Notes: a model not told the origin generated them from the letters alone. DNA of 64,000 nucleotides from Taishania sp. (GCA_030150045.1 JASLGM010000008.1:1-64000); one strand, 5' to 3'; shown: positions 51,020 to 60,296, numbered from the stretch's first letter. Made by a program: numbers and translations.

Positions 51020-53116
51020 ATGGCTAGAGATTTAAAATTCACTCGTAACATTGGTATTGCTGCGCACATTGATGCCGGTAAAACTACAACAACAGAACGT
51101 ATTCTTTACTTTTCAGGTGTTAACCACAAATTAGGTGAAACACACGAAGGTGGAGCTACAACTGACTGGATGGCTCAAGAGCAAGAAAGAGGTATTACAA
51201 TTACTTCTGCAGCAGTTACAGTTCCTTGGAAATACAACGGAGACACTTACCAAATTAACGTTATTGATACTCCTGGACACGTTGACTTTACAGTTGAGGT
51301 GAACCGTTCATTACGTGTATTAGATGGTTTGGTTTTCTTGTTTTCTGCTGTTGATGGTGTTGAGCCACAATCTGAAACAAACTGGCGATTGGCAAATAAC
51401 TACAACGTTCCACGTTTAGGATTTGTTAATAAAATGGACCGTCAAGGAGCTGACTTCTTGAATGTTTGTCGTCAAGTAAAAGAAATGTTAGGAAGTAATG
51501 CATTGCCATTGCAATTGCCAATCGGAGGAGAAGATGATTTTAGAGGAGTGGTTGATTTAATCAACTTCCGTGGAATCGTTTGGAACGAGGCAGACAAAGG
51601 AATGACGTTTACTGAAGTTGAAATTCCTGAGGATTTAGTTGAAGAAGCTACAGAAATGCGCGAACATTTGTTAGAGCAAGTTGCTGAGTTTGACGATAGA
51701 CTTATGGAAAAATACTTCGAAGATGCAAATTCAATCACAGAAGTAGAAGTTTTAACAGCATTGCGTCAAGCAGTTATTGCTGGTAAAGTTGTTCCAATGA
51801 TGTGTGGTTCTTCTTTCAAAAACAAAGGAGTTCAAGCAATGTTGGATATGGTAATGGCTTTATTACCTTCTCCAATGGATCAAGAAGCAATTAAAGGAAC
51901 AGATCCTAAAACAGGTGCTGAAATCGAGCGTAAGCCATCTTATGATGAGCCATTTGCAGGTTTAGCATTTAAAATTGCAACGGATCCTTTCGTAGGACGT
52001 TTGTGTTTCGTTCGTGCTTATTCAGGTGTGTTACCAGCAGGTTCATACATTTATAACCCACGTACAAACAACAAAGAGCGTATCTCTCGTATTTTCCAAA
52101 TGCATGCGAACAAACAAAATCAAATTGATGAGTTAGGAGCAGGAGATATCGGTGCGGTTGTAGGATTTAAAGATATTCGTACTGGAGACACATTGTGTGC
52201 TGAAGGACACGGAATCGTTCTTGAATCTATGGACTTCCCAGATCCAGTAATTGGATTAGCAATTGAGCCTAAAACTCAAGCAGATGCGGATAGATTATCT
52301 GTTGGTTTAGCTAAATTGTCAGAAGAAGATCCAACTTTCCGTGTTAAAACGGATGAGGAAACAGGACAAACAATCATCGAAGGAATGGGTGAGCTTCACC
52401 TTGATATTATCGTTGACCGTTTACGTCGTGAGTTTAAAGTTGAAGTTAATCAAGGTGCTCCACAAGTATCTTACCGTGAGAATATCACAACGCCAGTTGA
52501 CCACAGAGAAGTTTACAAAAAACAATCAGGTGGACGTGGTAAATTTGCTGATATCCTAGTTAAGATTACTCCACAAGAGGATCAAGAAAAAGTTGGTTTA
52601 ACATTTATCAATAGCATCAAAGGTGGTAACATCCCTAAAGAATTCATCCCTTCTGTAGAAAAAGGTTTCAAAGAATCGATGAAAAACGGAGTTATGGCTG
52701 GATTCCCTATGGATGCATTAGTAGTAGAATTGATCGACGGATCTTTCCACGCAGTGGATTCAGATTCATTGTCTTTCGAAATCTGTGCTAAAATGGCGTA
52801 CAAAACTGCATTGAAAAAAGCAGGACCTGTATTGTTAGAGCCAATCATGAAGTTAGAAGTAGTTTGCCCTGAAGAAAACATGGGAGATATCGTAGGTGAC
52901 TTGAACCGCCGTCGTGGAATGGTTAAAGGTATGGACGATAGAAATGGATCTAAAGTAGTTAAAGCTGACGTTCCATTATCTGAAATGTTTGGATACGTAA
53001 CACAATTACGTACATTGTCTTCTGGACGTGCATCTTCTTCAATGGAGTTCTCTCACTACACTGAGGCACCGCGTAACGTTGCTGAAGAAGTAGTCGCTAA
53101 ATCTAACGGAAAATAG
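51020..53116 (+). CDS. fusA: Elongation factor G
   Basis: GTPase driving ribosomal translocation. G1 AHIDAGKT (residues 15-22), effector region RGITITSAA, G3 DTPGHVDF and G4 NKMD are intact; domains II to V follow, with GMGELHLDIIVDRLRREF and the C-terminal LNRRRGMVKGMDDR. 698 residues, full length. It lies five bases after rpsG. No tuf gene follows; rpsJ is next. Confidence 0.98.
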   Translation: MARDLKFTRNIGIAAHIDAGKTTTTERILYFSGVNHKLGETHEGGATTDWMAQEQERGITITSAAVTVPWKYNGDTYQINVIDTPGHVDFTVEVNRSLRVLDGLVFLFSAVDGVEPQSETNWRLANNYNVPRLGFVNKMDRQGADFLNVCRQVKEMLGSNALPLQLPIGGEDDFRGVVDLINFRGIVWNEADKGMTFTEVEIPEDLVEEATEMREHLLEQVAEFDDRLMEKYFEDANSITEVEVLTALRQAVIAGKVVPMMCGSSFKNKGVQAMLDMVMALLPSPMDQEAIKGTDPKTGAEIERKPSYDEPFAGLAFKIATDPFVGRLCFVRAYSGVLPAGSYIYNPRTNNKERISRIFQMHANKQNQIDELGAGDIGAVVGFKDIRTGDTLCAEGHGIVLESMDFPDPVIGLAIEPKTQADADRLSVGLAKLSEEDPTFRVKTDEETGQTIIEGMGELHLDIIVDRLRREFKVEVNQGAPQVSYRENITTPVDHREVYKKQSGGRGKFADILVKITPQEDQEKVGLTFINSIKGGNIPKEFIPSVEKGFKESMKNGVMAGFPMDALVVELIDGSFHAVDSDSLSFEICAKMAYKTALKKAGPVLLEPIMKLEVVCPEENMGDIVGDLNRRRGMVKGMDDRNGSKVVKADVPLSEMFGYVTQLRTLSSGRASSSMEFSHYTEAPRNVAEEVVAKSNGK

Positions 53117-53136
53117 AACGCTTAATTAAAACGATA

Positions 53137-53442
53137 ATGAGCCAAAAAATTAGAATCAAATTAAAATCATACGATCACAACTTAGTAGACAAGTCTGCTG
53201 AGAAAATCGTGAAAACAGTAAAGGCTACTGGTGCTGTAGTTAGCGGACCAATTCCTTTGCCAACACACAAACGTATTTACACTGTATTACGTTCTCCACA
53301 CGTTAACAAAAAAGCGCGTGAGCAGTTCGAATTGTGTTCATACAAACGTCTTTTGGATATCTATTCTTCATCGTCCAAAACAGTAGATGCTTTAATGCGT
53401 CTAGAGTTGCCTAGTGGAGTTGATGTAGAAATCAAAGTTTAA
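53137..53442 (+). CDS. rpsJ: 30S ribosomal protein S10
   Basis: Small-subunit head protein and, in enteric bacteria, NusE of antitermination complexes. IRIKLKSYDHNLVDKSAEKI, GPIPLPTHKRIYTVLRSPHV and EQFELCSYKRLLDIY identify it. 101 residues. It opens the S10 gene set but has no separate promoter visible in the 20-base gap after fusA. Confidence 0.98.
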   Translation: MSQKIRIKLKSYDHNLVDKSAEKIVKTVKATGAVVSGPIPLPTHKRIYTVLRSPHVNKKAREQFELCSYKRLLDIYSSSSKTVDALMRLELPSGVDVEIKV

Positions 53443-53460
53443 TTATATAAATAAGTAGTA

Positions 53461-54075
53461 ATGCCAGGAATTATTGGTAGAAAAGTCGGAATGACTAGCA
53501 TTTACAGTGCCGAGGGCAAAGCAATGCCATGCACAGTTATTGAAGCTGGTCCTTGTGTAGTAACGCAAGTTAAAACACAAGACAGAGATGGTTACGATGC
53601 CATTCAATTAGGATTTGGTGCTCGCAAAGAGAAAAACACACCAAATGCATTGAAAGGTCACTTTAAAAAAGCAAACACGGAGCCTAAAGCGAAGTTAGCT
53701 GAATTTAAAGGTTTCGAAAATCTCTCTTTAGGAGATACAGTATTAGTTGATATGTTTGACGAAGGAGAATTCGTTGATATCATCGGTACTTCTAAAGGAA
53801 AAGGTTTCCAAGGGGTTGTAAAACGCCACGGATTCGGTGGAGTTGGACAATCAACTCACGGTCAGCACAACAGATTAAGAGCTCCAGGTTCTATTGGTGC
53901 CGCTTCTTATCCTGCAAAAGTATTCAAAGGAATGCGCATGGCAGGTCAGATGGGTAACAAAACAGTTACTATGGAAAACTTACAAGTGTTGAAAGTACTT
54001 GCTGACAAAAATTTAATCGTAGTGAAAGGTTCAATTCCTGGAGCAAAAGGTTCAACCGTAACAATTATTAAGTAA
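53461..54075 (+). CDS. rplC: 50S ribosomal protein L3
   Basis: Large-subunit protein near the peptidyl transferase centre. MPGIIGRKVGMTSIYSAEGK, GKGFQGVVKRHGFGGVGQST and RAPGSIGAASYPAKVFKGMR are diagnostic. 204 residues. The stop overlaps the rplD start by one base. Confidence 0.98.
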   Translation: MPGIIGRKVGMTSIYSAEGKAMPCTVIEAGPCVVTQVKTQDRDGYDAIQLGFGARKEKNTPNALKGHFKKANTEPKAKLAEFKGFENLSLGDTVLVDMFDEGEFVDIIGTSKGKGFQGVVKRHGFGGVGQSTHGQHNRLRAPGSIGAASYPAKVFKGMRMAGQMGNKTVTMENLQVLKVLADKNLIVVKGSIPGAKGSTVTIIK

Positions 54076-54704
54076 TGGAAGTTAAAGTATTTGATGTAAA
54101 CGGAAAGGCTACTTCTAAAACGGTTAGTTTATCTGATGCTGTTTTTGGAATCGAGCCAAACAATCACGCGATTTATTTGGATGTTAAACAACATTTAGCA
54201 AATCGTCGTCAAGGTACGCACAAGGCAAAAGAAAGAGCAGAAATCGCAGGTTCTACTAAAAAGTTGAAAAAACAAAAGGGAACAGGTGGCGCTCGTGCTG
54301 GTAGTGCTAAATCTGGTACAAGAGTTGGTGGAGGACGTATTTTCGGACCAAGACCAAGAAATTACCACTTCAAATTGAATGTTAAGCTTAAAAGATTGGC
54401 TCGTAAGAGTGCATTCGCTTACAAAGCTCAACAAGATGCAATCGTTGTTTTGGAAGATTTGAACTTTGAAAAAGCAAACACTAAATCATTTATCAACTTG
54501 GTGAATGCTTTAGAAGTATCTAACATGAAAACATTGTTAATCTTAGGAGCTGAGAACTCAAACGTATATTTGTCTTCTCGTAACCTTGGAAATGTTAAAG
54601 TTGTTACTGCTGATTCATTCAATACTTACGATGTTTTGAATGCGAAAAAAGTAGTTTTGACTACAAGTTCAATTGAAGTAATCGAAAATATTCTAAATAA
54701 TTAA
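54075..54704 (+). CDS. rplD: 50S ribosomal protein L4
   Basis: Lines the exit tunnel; in E. coli also represses the S10 operon. KKLKKQKGTGGARAGSAKSG and GGGRIFGPRPRNYHFKLN form the conserved tunnel loop. 209 residues. Overlap with rplC implies coupled translation. Whether L4 autoregulates this operon is unknown. Confidence 0.97.
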   Translation: MEVKVFDVNGKATSKTVSLSDAVFGIEPNNHAIYLDVKQHLANRRQGTHKAKERAEIAGSTKKLKKQKGTGGARAGSAKSGTRVGGGRIFGPRPRNYHFKLNVKLKRLARKSAFAYKAQQDAIVVLEDLNFEKANTKSFINLVNALEVSNMKTLLILGAENSNVYLSSRNLGNVKVVTADSFNTYDVLNAKKVVLTTSSIEVIENILNN

Positions 54705-54711
54705 TATTAGA

Positions 54712-55008
54712 ATGAAGACAATTATTAAGAAGCCAATCATTACAGAAAAGGCAACAGGAGCAAGTGAGAAATTTAATCGTTTCGCTTTTGTTGTTGATCG
54801 TGAGGCTAACAAACTTGAGATTAAAGGAGCTGTCGAGAAATTGTACGGTGTTCAGGTAACTGAAGTACGCACAATGAATTATGGCGGTGGAAAATCCTCT
54901 GTTAAATATACTAACAAAGGTATCGTTGAGCAACGCAGCAAACAATGGAAAAAAGCCATCGTTACTGTAGCAGCTGGAGAAACGATTGATTTATTTAATA
55001 ATTTTTAA
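54712..55008 (+). CDS. rplW: 50S ribosomal protein L23
   Basis: Tunnel-exit protein and docking site for trigger factor and SRP. KTIIKKPIITEKATG and FVVDREANKLEIKGAVEKLY are typical. 98 residues; seven bases after rplD. Confidence 0.96.
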   Translation: MKTIIKKPIITEKATGASEKFNRFAFVVDREANKLEIKGAVEKLYGVQVTEVRTMNYGGGKSSVKYTNKGIVEQRSKQWKKAIVTVAAGETIDLFNNF

Positions 55009-55021
55009 GTATTAAATTAAG

Positions 55022-55846
55022 ATGAGTCTTAAAAAATTTAAGCCTACAACTCCAGGGCAGAGACATAAAATCATCAGTGATTACTCTGAGATTACCACTA
55101 ACAAGCCAGAAAAAAGCTTAGTTAAAGGGATTTCTAAATCAGGTGGTCGTAACAATGACGGTAGAATGACAATCCGCTACGTAGGTGGTGGACACAAACA
55201 AAAATACCGTTTGATTGATTTTAAAAGAAACAAACATGGTGTTCCAGCGACAGTTAAATCTATCGAGTACGATCCAAATCGTACGGCACACATCGCTTTG
55301 TTGTACTACGTTGATGGTGAGAAAGCATATATCTTAGCACCAGAAGGACTAAAAGTGGGAGACACTGTAGTTGCTGGAGCAGGAGCTGCACCAAACGTAG
55401 GAAATGCACTTTTCTTAAGTGATATTCCATTAGGAACTGTTATCCACAACATCGAATTGAAGCCAGGAAGAGGTGGAGCGATTGCTCGTGGTGCAGGTAC
55501 TTTTGCGCAATTAAATGCACGTGATGGTCGTTATGCAATTGTTAAATTACCTTCAGGGGAAACTCGAATGATTTTGACAACTTGTATCGCAACTATCGGT
55601 TCTGTTTCGAATGCTGAACATAACTTAACAGTTTCTGGTAAAGCGGGTAGAAGCCGTTGGTTAGGACGTCGTCCTAGAGTACGTGGTGTTGTAATGAACC
55701 CGGTTGACCACCCTATGGGAGGTGGTGAAGGACGTAGTTCAGGAGGACACCCTCGTTCTAGAAACGGTATGCCTTCTAAAGGGTACAAAACTCGTTCTAA
55801 GAAGAAATATTCCAATAAGTTCATCATCGAAAGAAGAAAAAAATAA
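55022..55846 (+). CDS. rplB: 50S ribosomal protein L2
   Basis: Essential for subunit joining and peptidyl transfer. SGGRNNDGRMTIRYVGGGHK and the C-terminal signature VMNPVDHPMGGGEGRSSGGH, containing the conserved histidine, are present. 274 residues. Confidence 0.98.
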   Translation: MSLKKFKPTTPGQRHKIISDYSEITTNKPEKSLVKGISKSGGRNNDGRMTIRYVGGGHKQKYRLIDFKRNKHGVPATVKSIEYDPNRTAHIALLYYVDGEKAYILAPEGLKVGDTVVAGAGAAPNVGNALFLSDIPLGTVIHNIELKPGRGGAIARGAGTFAQLNARDGRYAIVKLPSGETRMILTTCIATIGSVSNAEHNLTVSGKAGRSRWLGRRPRVRGVVMNPVDHPMGGGEGRSSGGHPRSRNGMPSKGYKTRSKKKYSNKFIIERRKK

Positions 55847-55853
55847 TTAGCGT

Positions 55854-56132
55854 ATGAGTCGTTCGTTAAAAAAGCCACCTTTTGTTCATTATAAACTAAT
55901 GAAAAGAGTGGATGATGCACATGCATCTACGAAAAAGGATGTGATCAAAACTTGGTCTAGAGCGAGTACAATTACTCCAGACTTCGTTGGATTGACATTC
56001 GCAGTTCACAATGGAAATAAATTTATTCCCGTTTTCGTTACAGAGAACATGGTAGGTCACAAATTAGGTGAATTTGCCCCAACTCGTAACTTCCGTGGAC
56101 ACGGTGGGAATAAAAAGGATAAGAAAAGATAG
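55854..56132 (+). CDS. rpsS: 30S ribosomal protein S19
   Basis: Head protein pairing with S13. MSRSLKKPPFVHYKLMKRV, HNGNKFIPVFVTENMVGHKL and GEFAPTRNFRGHG are conserved. 92 residues. The sequence before its ATG is AT-rich with no Shine-Dalgarno, as for its neighbours. Confidence 0.98.
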   Translation: MSRSLKKPPFVHYKLMKRVDDAHASTKKDVIKTWSRASTITPDFVGLTFAVHNGNKFIPVFVTENMVGHKLGEFAPTRNFRGHGGNKKDKKR

Positions 56133-56151
56133 TATATAATTCAGCAAAATT

Positions 56152-56547
56152 ATGGGTGCTAGAAAAAAATTAAGAGCAGAACAATTAAAGGCTGAGAAGT
56201 CTCAAACGGCAATTGCTCGTTTGAACGACTCTCCGATTGCTCCTAGAAAGATGAGGCTGGTTGCTGATCTAGTTCGTGGTGTTGAGGTGAATAAAGCCCT
56301 CAATATCTTGCAACACAATCCTAAGGCAGCGTCTACTAGTTTGTACAAATTATTGCGTTCTGCAATTGCAAACTGGGAACAGAAAAATTCTGACAAAAGC
56401 ATTGAAAACGAAACTTTAGTCGTTCGTACGATCGAAGTTGGTGGTGGTGCTATGTTGAAAAGAATTCAAGCTGCTCCTCAAGGACGTGCACATAGAATTA
56501 GAAAAAGATCTAACCACGTTACCATTATCGTTGATGGTGTTAAATAA
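56152..56547 (+). CDS. rplV: 50S ribosomal protein L22
   Basis: Extends a hairpin into the exit tunnel. SPIAPRKMRLVADLVRGVEV and AAPQGRAHRIRKRSNHVTII (the tunnel hairpin, macrolide-related) are intact. 131 residues, with an N-terminal extension rich in Lys and Ala. Confidence 0.97.
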   Translation: MGARKKLRAEQLKAEKSQTAIARLNDSPIAPRKMRLVADLVRGVEVNKALNILQHNPKAASTSLYKLLRSAIANWEQKNSDKSIENETLVVRTIEVGGGAMLKRIQAAPQGRAHRIRKRSNHVTIIVDGVK

Positions 56548-56555
56548 GTAAGAGA

Positions 56556-57278
56556 ATGGGACAAAAAACAAATCCAATTGGAAATAGATTAGGTTTCATC
56601 CATGGATGGGAATCTAACTGGTACGGTGGAGATAACTACAAAGATAAATTAGTAGAGGACGACAAAATCCGTAAATATCTTCATGCTCGTTTGTCTAGAG
56701 CTTCTATCGCTAAGATTATTATCGAGCGTACATTGAAGCTTGTTACTGTTACTATTAACACAGCTCGTCCAGGAGTTATCATCGGTAAAGGTGGACAAGA
56801 GGTTGATAAACTGAAAGAAGAGTTAAAAAAATTGACTAAAAAGGAGATTCAAATCAATATCTTCGAGGTTAAACGTCCAGAATTGGATGCTCGTTTGGTA
56901 GCTGATGGAATCGCTCGTCAATTGGAAGCACGTATCTCTTTCAGAAGAGCAATTAAAATGGCTATTGCTAATACGATGCGCATGGGAGCTGAAGGAATCA
57001 AAGTTAAGATTTCTGGACGTTTGAATGGAGCAGAGATGGCAAGATCAGAGATGTATAAAGATGGACGTACTCCGTTACATACGTTCAGAGCAGACATCGA
57101 TTATGCTTTATCAGAAGCTCACACTACTTATGGTAGATTGGGGATCAAAGTGTGGATCTGCAAGGGTGAAGTTTATGGTAAACGCGATTTGTCGCCGAAT
57201 GTAGGTATGAGCCAAGGTTCTAATAAAGGATCTGGATCAGGAAGAAAGCCCGCAGGTGCTAAAAGAAGAAAAAAGTAA
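56556..57278 (+). CDS. rpsC: 30S ribosomal protein S3
   Basis: mRNA-entry helicase component. MGQKTNPIGNRLGFIHGWES at the start, KH-domain loop PGVIIGKGGQEVDKLK, and ISGRLNGAEMARSE are diagnostic. 240 residues with a basic Gly/Lys-rich tail. Confidence 0.98.
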   Translation: MGQKTNPIGNRLGFIHGWESNWYGGDNYKDKLVEDDKIRKYLHARLSRASIAKIIIERTLKLVTVTINTARPGVIIGKGGQEVDKLKEELKKLTKKEIQINIFEVKRPELDARLVADGIARQLEARISFRRAIKMAIANTMRMGAEGIKVKISGRLNGAEMARSEMYKDGRTPLHTFRADIDYALSEAHTTYGRLGIKVWICKGEVYGKRDLSPNVGMSQGSNKGSGSGRKPAGAKRRKK

Positions 57279-57301
57279 TTAGGACAGTAAAATTTTAAAA
57301 A

Positions 57302-57730
57302 ATGTTACAGCCAAAAAGAACCAAATTTAGAAAAGCACAAAAGGGAAGAAGCACGGGTATAGCTCATCGCGGTAGTACAGTTGCATTCGGATCATTTGCG
57401 CTTAAATCTTTGGAGCCAGGATGGATTACTTCACGCCAAATTGAGGCTTCTCGTATCGCAGTTACGCGTTACATGAAACGTGAAGGAAAAGTATGGATCC
57501 GTATTTTCCCTGACAAACCAGTTACTTCTAAGCCAGCTGAAGTACGTATGGGTAAAGGTAAAGGAGCACCTAGTCACTGGGTAGCTGTTATCAAACCAGG
57601 ACGTATCTTGTTCGAGGCAGATGGAGTACCTTATGAAACTGCTAAAGAAGCAATGCGCTTGGCAGCTCAAAAATTACCGGTTAAATGTAAATTCATAGTT
57701 CGTAATGACTATGTTATACCAGGAAAATAG
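57302..57730 (+). CDS. rplP: 50S ribosomal protein L16
   Basis: Binds near the A-site tRNA elbow. MLQPKRTKFRKAQKGRSTGI, RIFPDKPVTSKPAEVRMGKG and KGAPSHWVAVIKPG are conserved. 142 residues; 23 bases after rpsC. Confidence 0.98.
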   Translation: MLQPKRTKFRKAQKGRSTGIAHRGSTVAFGSFALKSLEPGWITSRQIEASRIAVTRYMKREGKVWIRIFPDKPVTSKPAEVRMGKGKGAPSHWVAVIKPGRILFEADGVPYETAKEAMRLAAQKLPVKCKFIVRNDYVIPGK

Positions 57731-57736
57731 TAGATT

Positions 57737-57928
57737 ATGAAGCAGCAAGAAATCATCAAATTATCTGTTGAGGAACTAGCTAGTCGTATTCAAGAATTGA
57801 AAGGTTCTTTGGAGAAACTTGAGTTAACACATCAAGTTTCTCCTTTGGAGAACCCTTTGCAAATTCGTGCAATGAGAAAGACTATCGCTAGATTGTGTAC
57901 AGAGTTAACTAAACGTGCTCAAGCTTAA
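57737..57928 (+). CDS. rpmC: 50S ribosomal protein L29
   Basis: Small helical-hairpin protein at the tunnel exit. The order ELASRIQELKGSLEKLELTH, LENPLQIRAMRKTIARLCTE fits L29. 63 residues. Confidence 0.95.
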   Translation: MKQQEIIKLSVEELASRIQELKGSLEKLELTHQVSPLENPLQIRAMRKTIARLCTELTKRAQA

Positions 57929-57954
57929 TAGCTTGATATAAAATTAGCTTACTA

Positions 57955-58212
57955 ATGGAAAAGCGCAATTTAAGAAAAGAACGAATCGGTGTTGTTACGA
58001 GTGATAAAATGGATAAATCAATCGTAGTTTCTGTAGAAAGAAAAGTAAAACATCCGAAATATGGTAAATTCATCAAAAAAACTACTAAATTTGTAGCCCA
58101 TGATGAAAAAAATGACTGTAACGAAGGCGATACAGTTAGAATCATGGAAACACGTCCTTTGTCAAAAACAAAGAACTGGAGATTAGTAGAAATAGTTGAA
58201 AGAGCTAAATAA
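57955..58212 (+). CDS. rpsQ: 30S ribosomal protein S17
   Basis: Primary 16S rRNA-binding protein with OB fold. RKERIGVVTSDKMDKSIVVS, KHPKYGKFIKKTTKFVAHDE and GDTVRIMETRPLSKTKNWRL are diagnostic. 85 residues. Confidence 0.97.
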   Translation: MEKRNLRKERIGVVTSDKMDKSIVVSVERKVKHPKYGKFIKKTTKFVAHDEKNDCNEGDTVRIMETRPLSKTKNWRLVEIVERAK

Positions 58213-58227
58213 TATTATTTTTTAGTA

Positions 58228-58596
58228 ATGATACAAAGTGAATCAAGACTTACAGTAGCGGATAACTCCGGAGCGAAAGAAGTATTGTGCATCCGCGTTT
58301 TAGGAGGTACAAGACGTCGTTACGCTTCAATTGGAGATAAAATCGTAGTTGCTGTTAAGAGTGCAATGCCCTCTGGAGCTGTAAAAAAGGGTACAGTTGC
58401 CAAGGCGGTTATCGTAAGAACAAAAAAAGAAATCCGTAGAGCGGATGGTTCTTACATCAGATTCGATGATAACGCTTGCGTTATATTGAATGCTGCGGGA
58501 GACATGAGAGGAACCCGTATTTTCGGCCCAGTTGCTCGCGAATTGCGTGAAAAGGACTATATGAAAATTGTGTCACTAGCTCCTGAGGTGCTATAA
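58228..58596 (+). CDS. rplN: 50S ribosomal protein L14
   Basis: Subunit-interface protein and binding site for the silencing factor RsfS. MIQSESRLTVADNSGAKEVL and GTRIFGPVARELREKDYMKI are conserved. 122 residues. Confidence 0.98.
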   Translation: MIQSESRLTVADNSGAKEVLCIRVLGGTRRRYASIGDKIVVAVKSAMPSGAVKKGTVAKAVIVRTKKEIRRADGSYIRFDDNACVILNAAGDMRGTRIFGPVARELREKDYMKIVSLAPEVL

Positions 58597-58607
58597 TCGA
58601 AATTATT

Positions 58608-58925
58608 ATGCAACAGAAGTTACATATCAAAGTAGGTGATACCGTTAAAGTAATTAGTGGTAATTCACGCGATGCAGAAGGAAAAATCCTTTCAATCGAC
58701 AGAAAAAACAGCCGTGCAATCGTTGAAGGCGTAAATATGGTGAAAAAACACACCAAGCCGAGTGCGCAAAACCCTCAAGGTGGAATTGTAGAAAAAGAAG
58801 CTGGTCTTCACATTTCTAACCTTATGCTTGTTGTTAATGGAACAGCTACGAAAGTAGGACGTAAAGTTAACAAGGAAGGAAAATTAGTTCGTTATTCTAA
58901 AAAATCAGGAGAAGAGATTAAATAA
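58608..58925 (+). CDS. rplX: 50S ribosomal protein L24
   Basis: Assembly initiator with a KOW motif (KVGDTVKVISGNSRDAEGKI). GVNMVKKHTKPSAQNPQGGI follows. 105 residues; its stop overlaps the rplE start by one base. Confidence 0.97.
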   Translation: MQQKLHIKVGDTVKVISGNSRDAEGKILSIDRKNSRAIVEGVNMVKKHTKPSAQNPQGGIVEKEAGLHISNLMLVVNGTATKVGRKVNKEGKLVRYSKKSGEEIK

Positions 58926-59476
58926 TGAGTTATTCACCAAGACTTAAGGAAAAGTACAATACAGAAATTATTTCTGAATTGACTGAAAAGTTCGGATACA
59001 GTAGCAAAATGCGTGTACCGAAACTTACAAAAATCGTTTTAAGCCAGGGATTGGGTGACGCCGTTGCAGATAAGAAAATTATCGATGCAGCAGTTGAAGA
59101 TTTATCTCGTATCGCTGGTCAGAAAGCAGTTTCGACGATTTCCAAAAAAGACATCTCTAACTTTAAATTGAGAAAAGGGATGCCAATCGGAACTAAAGTT
59201 ACGTTAAGAGGAGACAACATGTACGATTTCTTAGATCGTTTCATTGCTGTAGCTTTACCACGTACTCGTGATTTCCGTGGAGTTAATGCTAAAGGTTTTG
59301 ACGGACGTGGAAACTTTAACTGTGGAGTTAAAGAACACATCATCTTCCCTGAAATTGACATTGACAAAGTAAACCGTATCTTAGGAATGGATATTACTTT
59401 CGTTACAACTGCTCAAACAGATGAAGAAGGTCAAGCTTTGTTAAACGCGTTTGGTTTCCCATTCATTAAAAAGTAA
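58925..59476 (+). CDS. rplE: 50S ribosomal protein L5
   Basis: Binds 5S rRNA and contacts P-site tRNA. SRIAGQKAVSTISKKDISNF, KLRKGMPIGTKVTLRG and RDFRGVNAKGFDGRGNF are characteristic. 183 residues. In E. coli the S8 repressor site lies around this gene's start; I see no obvious equivalent here. Confidence 0.98.
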   Translation: MSYSPRLKEKYNTEIISELTEKFGYSSKMRVPKLTKIVLSQGLGDAVADKKIIDAAVEDLSRIAGQKAVSTISKKDISNFKLRKGMPIGTKVTLRGDNMYDFLDRFIAVALPRTRDFRGVNAKGFDGRGNFNCGVKEHIIFPEIDIDKVNRILGMDITFVTTAQTDEEGQALLNAFGFPFIKK

Positions 59477-59479
59477 GAA

Positions 59480-59794
59480 ATGGCTAAAGAATCAATGAAA
59501 GCTCGCGAGCGTAAAAGAGAAAAACTTTACAATCGTTACGCTAAAAAAAGAGAAGAATTAACAACTGTATTAAAATCTACAGATAGTTCAGAAGAGGTTG
59601 TCGATTTGAAATGGGATGCTATGATGGCATTGCAAAAATTACCGAAAAACTCTGCGAAAAACCGTATGCATAATCGTTGTGGTTTAACTGGACGTCCTAG
59701 AGGATATATGCGTCAATTTGGAATTTCACGTGTTACTTTCCGTGAGATGGCATTGGCTGGAAAAATCCCGGGTGTTAAAAAAGCTAGCTGGTAA
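59480..59794 (+). CDS. rpsN: 30S ribosomal protein S14 (zinc-free type)
   Basis: Head protein. RNRCGLTGRPRGYMRQFGIS-like C-terminus (NRCGLTGRPRGYMRQFGISR) with only one cysteine and no CxxC pairs shows it is the zinc-independent long form. 104 residues, slightly longer than the usual 89-101. It is followed by an unusually long 103-base spacer. Confidence 0.97.
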   Translation: MAKESMKARERKREKLYNRYAKKREELTTVLKSTDSSEEVVDLKWDAMMALQKLPKNSAKNRMHNRCGLTGRPRGYMRQFGISRVTFREMALAGKIPGVKKASW

Positions 59795-59805
59795 TATAAT
59801 TTTAT

Positions 59806-59813
59806 TATATTTG
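59806..59813 (+). promoter_or_regulatory. Internal promoter-like box before rpsH
   Basis: TATATTTG followed by C matches TAnnTTTGC exactly, 85 bases before the rpsH ATG and inside the only long gap of the operon. No -33 TTG at standard spacing. Confidence 0.5.
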
Positions 59814-59847
59814 CAGCACTAGTTTTGTATTATTAACTGGTTAAAGG

Positions 59848-59874
59848 TTCGGTGTGCCCTAAAGGCACACCGAA
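59848..59874 (+). promoter_or_regulatory. Perfect 11-bp hairpin in the rpsN-rpsH spacer
   Basis: TTCGGTGTGCC, loop CTAAA, GGCACACCGAA. It is GC-rich against an AT-rich background and has no T run after it, so it is not a standard terminator. It may be a protein-binding, attenuation or processing site for the downstream genes. Confidence 0.7.
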
Positions 59875-59897
59875 AACCGTAACCTAATTTTTTATAT

Positions 59898-60296
59898 ATG
59901 TACACAGATCCAATTGCGGATTTCTTAACGCGTATTCGTAACGCGAGCTCCGCAGGTTTGAAAACTGTAGATATTCCTGCATCAAACACAAAAAAAGCGA
60001 TGACGCAAATTTTGTTTGAGCAAGGATACATCACAAATTACAAGTTTGAAGAAGACAACAAACAAGGTTTTATTAAAATTGCCTTGAAATTCAATCCTTC
60101 AACAAAAGTTCCAGCAATCACTAAGTTGCAAAGAGTTTCTCGTCCAGGTTTACGTAAGTATTCTGGTGCAAACGAAATGCCACGTGTTTTGAACGGACTT
60201 GGAATTGCTATTGTATCAACTTCAAAAGGTGTGATTACAGACAAAGAAGCAAGAAAATTGAATGTTGGTGGAGAAATCCTTTGCTTCGTATATTAA
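59898..60296 (+). CDS. rpsH: 30S ribosomal protein S8
   Basis: Primary 16S rRNA binder; in E. coli also the translational repressor of the spc operon. MYTDPIADFLTRIRNASSAG and the C-terminal GLGIAIVSTSKGVITDKEAR are diagnostic. 132 residues. It starts after a 103-base spacer with a promoter-like box and hairpin, which suggests it can be expressed or controlled apart from upstream genes. Confidence 0.98.
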   Translation: MYTDPIADFLTRIRNASSAGLKTVDIPASNTKKAMTQILFEQGYITNYKFEEDNKQGFIKIALKFNPSTKVPAITKLQRVSRPGLRKYSGANEMPRVLNGLGIAIVSTSKGVITDKEARKLNVGGEILCFVY

